DNA from: Mesotaenium endlicherianum
Taxonomy: Eukaryota > Streptophyta > Zygnematophyceae > Zygnematales > Mesotaeniaceae
Assembly (NCBI GenBank): GCA_009602735.1
Contig: WELA01011789.1
Span: 288,311 to 318,423, forward strand
DNA: 30,113 nt
Direction of reading: 5' to 3'
In this document: positions 10,500-20,409 of the stretch, in pieces
Layout: every line of letters starts with the position of its first letter
How positions within the stretch are numbered: position 1 is the first letter of the stretch
Position numbers and translations under genes: made by a program
The notes under the pieces: generated by a model
What the model saw: the letters and a program-made list of their open reading frames with translations, nothing else
Told to the model about the DNA's origin: nothing
The model's database searches: none

Positions 10500-11040
10500 A
10501 AAGCCGGTTTAAAGTGGTCACAGCAATAATATTTAATAACGGCGATTGTGGTATTGAAAACATAGTTGATCAAATTGCCAATAATGTTTTCAAACTTGGG
10601 GTATTACCAAAAAACGGTGTTGGTTTACAATGATAGACGATGTTTTCAAAGAGTTTTTGTCAATTCCCCTCTATGCAATCTCGCGCAAATGGTAAGCGAA
10701 GTTCGCAAAAATGCAATGAAGAGGTTAACAAGGTCATACAATACGCTATCCCCATACAAATGTTGAGTACACATGGAGATACTTTGAAACAAAAAAGGGA
10801 GGTACTCATCATGAATTGAGGTTCAAGAACTTCCAACAGTTTCAATTCACCTCAAGGAGGTGAAACACTAAACAAAGTCAGTATTTTGTTCAAAACTGAT
10901 GAGCATTTCATAATTGAAGCCATCACGTAAAAACCACTATAAACAACCCTGAAACGTGTTGTTTTCTTGACTTACATTTGAGTACAGTGATGTACGTTTG
11001 CCTCGATAATATTGCATGGCCTACTTTAAACAGGTCCTCA
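10500..11040. other. AT-rich spacer between repeat blocks
   Basis: The GGCGTACCA units fade out here. A perfect 8-bp hairpin, TTCACCTC at 10846-10853 and GAGGTGAA at 10857-10864 with loop AAG, is the only structure noted. No coding signal. Confidence 0.5.
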
Positions 11041-11590
11041 ATTTATTTGACATTCCACTTCTTTCAGATTCTGGTTAAAATTACGCATAGCACTTTTTTT
11101 TGAGTAGGGTGGAGCTTTTGGCGTGCAACTTTTTCTACGAATCAAGTCGAGTTGTTTTGGCATACCATGCACTTACTTTCGCTTGAACTAACTTTTGACG
11201 TTCCACTGTTTCTTTTTGGGTCGGGTGACTTTTTGACGTTCCGCTTCTTTTTGGGTCGGGTCAAGTTTTTGACATATAATTTGATTTTGTACTTGCATCC
11301 AGTATTTGGCGTTCCAAATATTGTTGGATCACGTCGAGTTTTAGGCGTACTAAGGTCGTGTCAAGCTTTTGGCGTAATACTTCTGCTTTGCTTTACGGGT
11401 GGGGACGTGTTTTTTGCGTACCACTTTTAAGTTGGGTTGAGCTTTTGACATTCCATTGTACGAGTTCGGCTGTTTCTATTTGAGTCGGGTTGACTTTCGG
11501 ACTTTGTACTTTCTTTTGGGGCAGATCAAGATTTTGGCGTACCAATAGCTTTCGAGTCTGTGAGTTTTTGGCGTACCACTAACGTGAAAG
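11041..11590 (+). repeat. GGCGTACCA-family repeat field, block 2
   Basis: The same degenerate unit as block 1 resumes, with TTTTGGCGTACCAC, TTTTGACGTTCC and TCGGGTCGAG-like elements at irregular spacing. The last two clear units are near 11536 and 11567. The + orientation is the same as block 1. Confidence 0.8.
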
Positions 11591-12067
11591 CTGTCATGAT
11601 TTATTGAGTCGAGGTTGCCGCACGAAACCGAGCTCCACATGTGTGAACCATCAACCTAGGAAGGCCGACTTTGCATAGACTTTACGCATCCATACGTTGA
11701 CCTTTTCTCAATTTCCAAGTCACCAAAGTGTAGCGCGTCGAGTCACCTTCCGAATGGCACCGGGTTCGCGTCATTTGGTCAAGTATCGAGCGAGATATGA
11801 GCGATCTAGTCCGCGTCACCTACTGGCCCCTAGCGGATTCTCACCAAAGGGCAATTTGTGTTTCAATGTGCACATTCTTGCCTATTCGTGACCCCCTAAA
11901 ACCCCTAGCTTGTGCGCACAAATCCGCGAGCCCCTTAGCCTACATAAGCTTTGCATTTCCATAGTATATGTGCATCATTGAGGCTATAACTTGGTGACTG
12001 CATCACCGACTCCTAGAGGAAGCTTCCTCAATTTTCAGATCCACTTTTGAGGCGCTATCTAGGTAGA
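11591..12067. other. Unassigned sequence before the N
   Basis: No supported gene. The sequence ends at the N and is continued correctly only in the second copy (18043-18519 onward). Confidence 0.5.
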
Positions 12068-12068
12068 N
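12068..12068. other. Single N: contig junction
   Basis: The base is unresolved. The sequence to its right restarts 6,451 bases back in the sequence to its left. The simplest reading is that two contigs with overlapping ends were joined without being merged. Confidence 0.9.
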
Positions 12069-12173
12069 GCGCGCGCAAAAGAGAGGCTCTTGCGGTTGCC
12101 GCCCTGGAAGTGCATGCCAGGTGGCCACAGGTAGCGCGTGCTCAGCCCTAGCGGCCCCTGGCACGCCTTGCAG
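12069..12173 (-). pseudogene. Truncated duplicate of zinc-ribbon exon 2 (probable assembly artefact)
   Basis: These 105 bases equal 5617-5721, the splice-acceptor end of exon 2, and stop at the N after codons for SLSFAR. The second CxxC and the stop codon are missing. With exon 1 at 14520-14641 this looks like a broken paralogue, but the cut falls exactly at the N, so it should not be counted as a pseudogene in the organism. Confidence 0.85.
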
Positions 12174-14519
12174 CTGCCAGGTGTTTCACCCACAAGACAA
12201 AAAAAAGGAAACAAAAGAAACAAGGAACCAGCAAAATCAGAGAGAGAGAGAGAGAGCACATGAAGCAATTTTACCAGGAAAACCTCTGGAGCTTCTCCCA
12301 CATATCGTAGAAACATTGATTTGACTACAGACAAAAGCTGCAGGCATTAGGTTGACACGCGTGAGGGCACGGCTGAGACTAATCTGGCCGGTCGTGGTCA
12401 GCAAAAGTCAGGCGGGGTCTGGGAGGGTCCAAGCAGGTCAACCGTGGTCAAAGCTCAAGCGCCACATAATATGAATGCAGGAGATTGAGTCACATGGAAG
12501 TCTCCATCCCTCACACAACGAGGTCAGACTTCATACTAGCCAGACCAGCAATAAGAGAGCAAACACTTCTGATCCGTGGACACGGAGGGCACAAACTGCG
12601 AGCTCCGAGGAGCAATCTGTCGTCTCTCAAAAAAGCTCTTCTATTCCAAGACATTAACGGCAAGAGTAGGAAGCGCGAGAGAGGGGAGGTCAAAAGCAAG
12701 CCCCAAGCAAGCATTCCCAATTCCATGAGGAGGAGGAGGAGGAGGAGGAGGAAGAACGACTTCAAGACTGCAGGAAGTCAAGGAGAGAGGGACGCAAACC
12801 CCACCAAGCAATGCCACTCCAAGGATGAGGAGGGGCACAACACACAGGCGTGAGGCTCCGGGAGGTGAAGGAGAGAGAAGGCCAGCAGAAGCACTTGGTG
12901 AGTGTCTAATTCAGCAATATCCTCAGCTAGAGTTTCCGCAGCAGGCCATACATGATCACAGCTAACCCTTCCACAGCAGGCATGCTGATGTCATCCAGGT
13001 CACGAATGACCTCAGCTAGGCTTTCTGCAGCAAGCGTGCTCTTGTAATCGGGGCCATGAAGGATCCACCGGGCTGAGGTTTTCCGCAGCAGGCCTGCTGA
13101 TATCATCGGGGCCATGAAGGGCCCACAAGGCTAGCGTTCCTACAGGGGGTGTGCTATGGTCACTGGTGCCCTTTGTGACCTCTAGTCATCGGGGCCATAA
13201 AAAATGGCACCCACGGCTGGCCCACCCTCAGGCATGGGGTGAGGCACATGAGGCACATGCGCCAGAGTGGCCAAAAGGGATCACGCGGCTTCCTGAGGTT
13301 GAATGGACTCAGCTAAGACATGTCCTCGAGTGAAGAATGCCAGAAACGTGAGCCAGAGGCGACCAGGACAAGCAAAAGGGCGACTGCATGCTACTGATAG
13401 CAATTAGCAACTGACTATAGTTAGTGATTTGGTCGGAACACACGCACCCACGAGAACTTGGAGTGTGAGATGAGCACAAAAGAGCAGTCAGGGCTGCAGG
13501 GCCAAAAGTTGGAAGTTAGGCTTCCAAAAATCAGAAGACAGGAAGAGATCCGCTGCAATAGCCTACATTCCCATGAGCCACAGCGTCTGCTGTGCGCCCG
13601 CCCGCCTCCCTCCCTCCCACCCTCCCGTCCTCCTGCCCACCCGCCCTCCGGCCTTCCCTCCCGCCCTCCCTCCCGTCCTTCCCCCTTTACTCCCTTTCGA
13701 CCTGTCTGTCCATCCTCTCTCTCCCACTAGTTCACATCCTCTCTCTCCCTGTCTCGCTTCTTGCTGCCACCTGTCGCTATTTTATTCTGTGAGGACCCTT
13801 CAGGAGGAGGAGGTTCGCTCAAGCACACCTCTCTATCTTGCCAAGAATAAGAAAGCCGGGACTCTCCTCGCTTTTTCCACTGAACTCAACCGCAGTGCAA
13901 GTGGTGCACCTAACAGTGCCTTGGAAAAACATTTAAGATGTGAGTTCAGACTGTACATGTTGAAAACAACAGCCAGTTCCTGTCACAGGCACCGAAGGAC
14001 CTTGAGCAATCGAGATGAATGTGCTTGCCTCCTAGTAATTACAATGAGGATGGCAGCAGGGTGGGTGGGTGGTTGGGGGAGGGGGGGGCTACGATGTAGG
14101 GAAAGTAGCCTCTGTAGTCGAAACAGCTGACCATCCACATCTTCAGCATATGTTCCTTCAGCATGCATACCTACTTCGTGAAAGTAGACTGCGCGTGGGA
14201 TTATAAAATGACAACGACCACATTTCTGGAAAATGATACCCTCCCCTCGCCCCAAAAAACAAACTATTGCTATTTCCAAGCTACAGGTGAACTACCCGTA
14301 GACTTCTTACATGTACACATCTCTGGCTTTGCTATTACTTATGCAACTTTTTGCCAGCCCGCAACATGGCAACAGAGCCATGTTGATACTAGTCATGTTT
14401 GAACTAAGATTGGCAACACTTCAAGCTGCAACATAAGTGACCTATGAGGAAATTCTGAGTACGAGAAAATCGCATCGTACATTCACCTCTGCCCAAGCAC
14501 CGGCAAAGAAGTGACGTAC

Positions 14520-14641
14520 CAGTAGAGAACTTCAATGAAGTCTCCTTCAGAGAGGGTCACAGGCTGTTTCCCGTCACTTACGCCTGGCTTATACTCATCC
14601 AAGCCCTGTTGTTGCTCGTGTTTCAAATCATCTGCCCCCAT
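14520..14641 (-). CDS. Exon 1 of the zinc-ribbon gene, duplicate copy
   Basis: Identical to 8068-8189: ATG, 40 codons starting MGADDLKHEQQQG and ending DFIEVLY, donor TG|GTACGT. In the collapsed assembly this would be the same exon as 8068-8189 and would splice to the complete exon 2. Confidence 0.8.
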
Positions 14642-15751
14642 GGCTTCTTAGGCTTTAACCTGAAAACTGTGGACAATTACCGTGTCCCCGAAGGAACTTA
14701 GCCAGGATCGTTGCAATATTATATAGCCCCAAGATGCTGCAATATTACCCGCGCTCTATGCCAAACCTGATCGTATACAACCTTTCCCCGTAGCTTTAGC
14801 CAGGTCAACAATGAGTATTCGAGGCAGCCCGATGAAGACGAGGCCTTTACTTTTCATATATTGTATGGAATAAAAGTAACTTGACATTGACAAGAAAGCG
14901 AAGTGCAGCGCACATAAGACACTTAGCTGAGGACCATTGCACACAACATGAGAATCAACGACGAGGGTGCAATGTGCAGATCTAGGAAGGTTCTCGGCTG
15001 AAACTCCACGAAGTTTTCATCACGTATTGTGAGGCACGTAAGATGCGTTTTATGGTCAAGTCAAGTTTCTGGCAAACACACCACGGTATACACTGGCCCA
15101 CACGGTTGCTTGAGTCGGCGTATAGTTTTGACGTCATCGTACAAGTGGAGTCTGATCAGAATAGAATTTACAGCCCGGTCCCATTGAGCAAAAAATGCAT
15201 TCCCAGAACTTGCACCCGCACCTTGATGTTTCCACACTGTGTCTACTCGTGTACAGAGGATTGTTCATTCGTCGACAAAAATATCTTGTTTATTTACCCA
15301 GATCGTCAAATCCACATTGTTTTGCCGTTATGCACACCGCTCTGTTGCCCAAATAGCCCCCCCGCTCTCGTTTTTGCCTCCAGGTACTCAGGATAGGAGT
15401 ATTTTTGAAGACCAGTCTTCACTACTTCAAATTATGCACCTTCCGTGAATTACGTCAAATCCATGGCTCTCATTGGTTGTTTTTACATTCTAACGAGATA
15501 AGCATTCGCACATCTGTTTTAACATATTCGGAGATCACAACGCTGAGTGGCGATCAGAGGAAGCGGTCTATTGAAGGAGGTGAAAGGGGGTTCACCCAGG
15601 TTCACCTGAAAATCTATTTCACCTCGAGCTTGCTGACGCTGATCCGACGAGGCCTACGAATTCTGGGTATTTTTGATCCCGTTTTTGCAGCCAACAATTG
15701 CTCAATGGGACCGGGCTGGTAGGCGTTGGTAACTCTTATCCGGGTGAAATT

Positions 15752-18042
15752 TAGGCGTACTAGTGACGTGTGGTTTGGGGCAAGTTCCGGGTAGTATTTC
15801 GACGTACCAGTTATGTGTGGTTTGGGTCAAGTTTTTCGCGTACCAGGAGACTCTGTTCTGGATAAAATCTAGGCGTACCGGCGGTCGCTGGTCCTGGTAG
15901 AATTTAGGTGTACCGGTGAAGTGTAGTTTTGGGACAAGCTTTCGACGTACCAGTGTACTCCATGGCCTATAGGCTGTGTGGAGTTTTCGACGTACCGGTG
16001 TTTGGTTCCTGCCGTGCGTACTAGTTTTTTTCTGGGTATGGGTCCAGGTTTGGCATTCCGATATTATTTGGTCCGGAGCGGGTTTTGGCTCACTTGTGAT
16101 GATGTTGTTTCCGGCCCGAGTTTTGACGTACCAGTGTAGTTTGGTTCGGGTAAAGTTTTTCGGCCTAGCGCTGGCGATACTAGTGTTGTTTGCTCCGGAT
16201 TGGATTTTTTTGGCGTACCAGTCTTATTGGTCCTGCTAGGTTGAGTTTTTGGCGTACCGGGGATGTCTTGGTCTGGTCGAGTCAACTCGAGTTTTAGCGT
16301 ACCACATTGAGTCGTTCGGTTCCGGCTAGCACCGTCGGTGAAGGTCCAAATTTAGGGCGTATCGGTGACACTTGCTTCGGGTACATTTTTTGCGAACCAG
16401 TGATGCTTGGTTCCGGTTTGAGCGAATAGGATATCAGTACCATTGAATTCGGGTTGAGTAACCTCGAGTCAGGTCGAGATTTGGATTTTTGATAAATTTA
16501 TGTTTTTGGTGTTCCACTTCTTTTTAGTTCTGGCAGATTTTGGCGTACCATGCACTTCTCTTTGGCTCGGATTGAGTTTCTGCGTATATACCATCTGTGT
16601 CGGGTCGAGTTTTTGCCGTACCACTTCTTTCGGGAGCGGGTGTGGCTTTTGGCGTACCACTTTTATGCTAGTTTACGTACCACTCTTTCTAGGTCGGGAG
16701 TCTTTTTCTGTACACTGCATTATTCATAACGTGCCATTCATGTCTTTTGGCGTAACATTAACTTTTGCATCGGGTCGTAAGTCTTGGCTTTCCCCTTTCC
16801 TTTTTGCTTCGGGTTAAATTTTGTCGGGTCACCTCATTTGGCGTGCAATTTCTTTACCTGTCGCGTCAAGCTTAGGTTGAGCTTTTGGCGTACCACGTAC
16901 AGCTGTCTGGATGAGGACTTGGTGTGATACCACATATTCTTAAGTTGAGTCAAAGCCGGTTTAAAGTGGTCACAGCAATAATATTTAATAACGGCGATTG
17001 TGGTATTGAAAACATAGTTGATCAAATTGCCAATAATGTTTTCAAACTTGGGGTATTACCAAAAAACGGTGTTGGTTTACAATGATAGACGATGTTTTCA
17101 AAGAGTTTTTGTCAATTCCCCTCTATGCAATCTCGCGCAAATGGTAAGCGAAGTTCGCAAAAATGCAATGAAGAGGTTAACAAGGTCATACAATACGCTA
17201 TCCCCATACAAATGTTGAGTACACATGGAGATACTTTGAAACAAAAAAGGGAGGTACTCATCATGAATTGAGGTTCAAGAACTTCCAACAGTTTCAATTC
17301 ACCTCAAGGAGGTGAAACACTAAACAAAGTCAGTATTTTGTTCAAAACTGATGAGCATTTCATAATTGAAGCCATCACGTAAAAACCACTATAAACAACC
17401 CTGAAACGTGTTGTTTTCTTGACTTACATTTGAGTACAGTGATGTACGTTTGCCTCGATAATATTGCATGGCCTACTTTAAACAGGTCCTCAATTTATTT
17501 GACATTCCACTTCTTTCAGATTCTGGTTAAAATTACGCATAGCACTTTTTTTTGAGTAGGGTGGAGCTTTTGGCGTGCAACTTTTTCTACGAATCAAGTC
17601 GAGTTGTTTTGGCATACCATGCACTTACTTTCGCTTGAACTAACTTTTGACGTTCCACTGTTTCTTTTTGGGTCGGGTGACTTTTTGACGTTCCGCTTCT
17701 TTTTGGGTCGGGTCAAGTTTTTGACATATAATTTGATTTTGTACTTGCATCCAGTATTTGGCGTTCCAAATATTGTTGGATCACGTCGAGTTTTAGGCGT
17801 ACTAAGGTCGTGTCAAGCTTTTGGCGTAATACTTCTGCTTTGCTTTACGGGTGGGGACGTGTTTTTTGCGTACCACTTTTAAGTTGGGTTGAGCTTTTGA
17901 CATTCCATTGTACGAGTTCGGCTGTTTCTATTTGAGTCGGGTTGACTTTCGGACTTTGTACTTTCTTTTGGGGCAGATCAAGATTTTGGCGTACCAATAG
18001 CTTTCGAGTCTGTGAGTTTTTGGCGTACCACTAACGTGAAAG
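15752..18042 (+). repeat. GGCGTACCA-family repeat field, duplicate copy
   Basis: Exact second copy of 9300-11590 at offset 6,452. See those entries for the unit structure. Confidence 0.85.
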
Positions 18043-18519
18043 CTGTCATGATTTATTGAGTCGAGGTTGCCGCACGAAACCGAGCTCCACATGTGTGAAC
18101 CATCAACCTAGGAAGGCCGACTTTGCATAGACTTTACGCATCCATACGTTGACCTTTTCTCAATTTCCAAGTCACCAAAGTGTAGCGCGTCGAGTCACCT
18201 TCCGAATGGCACCGGGTTCGCGTCATTTGGTCAAGTATCGAGCGAGATATGAGCGATCTAGTCCGCGTCACCTACTGGCCCCTAGCGGATTCTCACCAAA
18301 GGGCAATTTGTGTTTCAATGTGCACATTCTTGCCTATTCGTGACCCCCTAAAACCCCTAGCTTGTGCGCACAAATCCGCGAGCCCCTTAGCCTACATAAG
18401 CTTTGCATTTCCATAGTATATGTGCATCATTGAGGCTATAACTTGGTGACTGCATCACCTACTCCTAGAGGAAGCTTCCTCAATTTTCAGATCCACTTTT
18501 GAGGCGCTATCTAGGTAGA

Positions 18520-18800
18520 ATCACCCAAGGTAAGCTCGGCCAATGAGAGACACGTAGCATATCCTACGCACCTTGCTTTGATTGGTTTGAGTTATGCTTA
18601 GCCTATAGGAGTGCTAGTACATGCCTTGTACACATTAGTGGACATAGGAGAGCCTCCTAGAGTGACTACATGCATTGGATCCGCCGCGTACCCCGCCAGA
18701 TTTCCAGGAGTATAAATACTAGAGATGTCCCTAGAAGAGACATCTTTTAGAAGTCCATTATGCCAGGTGTAAGTAACAGAGATTATCAGTAAAGCTTACA
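18520..18800 (+). promoter_or_regulatory. CCAAT/TATA-like stretch, possible promoter or LTR remnant
   Basis: On the + strand CCAAT at 18540-18544 is followed by TATAAATA at 18711-18718, then by a short inverted motif (GAGATGTC ... GACATCTT) around 18722-18746. No downstream + strand gene is recognisable. The arrangement resembles the U3/R part of a plant LTR retrotransposon, but no second LTR, primer-binding site or pol motif is visible. Confidence 0.25.
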
Positions 18801-20409
18801 CTTTTATCTCTTGTGTTTTCAGGACCACTTAGTTACTCTCTTGTGAGGAGCAAGCCCTCCAGGCTTCCAGTCACTTGAAGAACTTCACAAGTGGTGAGCA
18901 AAGTCACAGCTTAAACCCTTGCCATAGGACTCCTCTGAAGATCATGATGTGCTTCCAGTGATCTTTTGGGCCATACTTCATTAGTTGTTTTCCTACCAGA
19001 TTACAGTCTTGAGGTGCTCACTCTGGAGAGTACACTTCCCTTAACTAAAACATTTGACGCTTGACTCCCTTTTTGGCTATAAAGCCATTTGTATTATAGA
19101 CTTCATTGCAGCAAAGCCTGCTTGGCTATTGTGTGTTGCTTATGCCGACAATGCGCACCCGATCTCTTAACGCACGACAAAGCTTTGAGCAAGCGAGCAT
19201 TCCGCATAAAAACACATATTAACTATGGAACTACTGGAGATTATAAGGCACACTCATGCACTTTATATGTGATGTACCTACATTATTTTCTTAAATAGTC
19301 AAGAATATTTTATACTTGTTTTGTTTTAGTTGTTTGTGTTGAACACCTTGTATGTTGGGAGTCCATTATATGAAGCTTTGGGAACATATTGAAGAAATTT
19401 AACAAGTGCATTCACTTTCAAAGTATCCCAAAAAGACATAAGCAAGTGCTTGCTGGGCAACGAAGGTTATGTTGCTACACCATTCAATTGAGTCATCGTA
19501 CATGCGCTCAATGATTTCATGTAGTATTCATTAAGAGATATGAAGCCATTATGAAAGAATAGCATCCCTTATCCTTAATATACTACATGTGGAAATGAGG
19601 GAGACACGAGCCTGCTATGGTAATTTATTCGATCACCACAAAATGATAACTCCTCTATTGATTGAAGACATGTGCGCCATTGACATCTGAGATTTATGTA
19701 GTGACATGCCAACCACATCTTCAACGCGTGCAATCAACAATATGATATTAGTACAATAAAATTTGGCGTTGGGACATTTTTAAGACATTAATTTACCCCA
19801 CTACGACATAAGCTTTGGTGTTTGTGGAACAAACTCAAGAAATTTAATATCATATAGCCAGTGTATGCAAAATTGAAAAAAAATTCCATGTGTACCCTAT
19901 TGTGATACTTTTTTATGCATCATTGGGGAAGCTTGCTACAATTACAATAGCGCCCTCTTTGTTCACAAGTTTCTCTCCTTCGTATTTCGCACAAACTCAA
20001 ATCACTACTTGCAAGAGTGATTTTGATAGATTAGGTCTTTGCAATTAGAGCCTCCGCCTTCAAGTGCACCCGCACCTGAATATGACTTCATACTAAAATT
20101 TTCAAGCGTCATACTAAAATCTTCAAGCGTCCATCTAAACCCTCATCTTGCGACAAGACTAATGCAAGGGCTAGTGTACCCCACTTGAAAGATAAGCTTG
20201 ATTTGCTACACGTTAAACATGATGAAGCTAAACTACAAGTTGTCAAATATAATACGTTGCAAGTGGTTCCATGCAAGTCCAATGTGGCTTGAAACTTGAA
20301 AAAGCCACTTGCTAACCCTACCTGCAACCCAATTTGGAACCCTAATTGCGTCTCTCATTGCAACCTTTAATCCAGTCAAAGGCCAGCGATTGGTCATTGT
20401 AGTAAGGGG
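18801..20409. other. AT-rich region downstream of KTI12, no gene recognised
   Basis: Short frames only, with no family resemblance. The last few hundred bases (about 20100-20409) should hold the KTI12 3' untranslated region on the minus strand. I could not place its poly(A) site. Confidence 0.5.

Larger units (their letters stand above)
5617..12067. repeat. Copy 1 of a 6,451-bp direct duplication (probable assembly overlap)
   Basis: Every base compared matches 12069-18519 at a constant offset of 6,452, apart from G at 12008 versus T at 18460. Copy 1 ends at the base before the N at 12068, and copy 2 begins at the base after it. The left boundary falls at an arbitrary point inside exon 2 of the zinc-ribbon gene, with no target-site duplication or terminal repeat. 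Confidence 0.95.
12069..18519. repeat. Copy 2 of the 6,451-bp direct duplication
   Basis: Same content as 5617-12067. Only this copy continues into unique sequence on the right, and only copy 1 continues into unique sequence on the left. That is the signature of an unmerged contig overlap. The true locus is most simply read as 1-5616 followed directly by 12069 onward. Confidence 0.95.

Noticed and set aside
5617..18519. Recent segmental duplication or transposon-driven tandem copy
   Set aside because: Boundaries coincide exactly with an N on one side and an arbitrary exon position on the other; near-perfect identity is better explained by unmerged contig ends.
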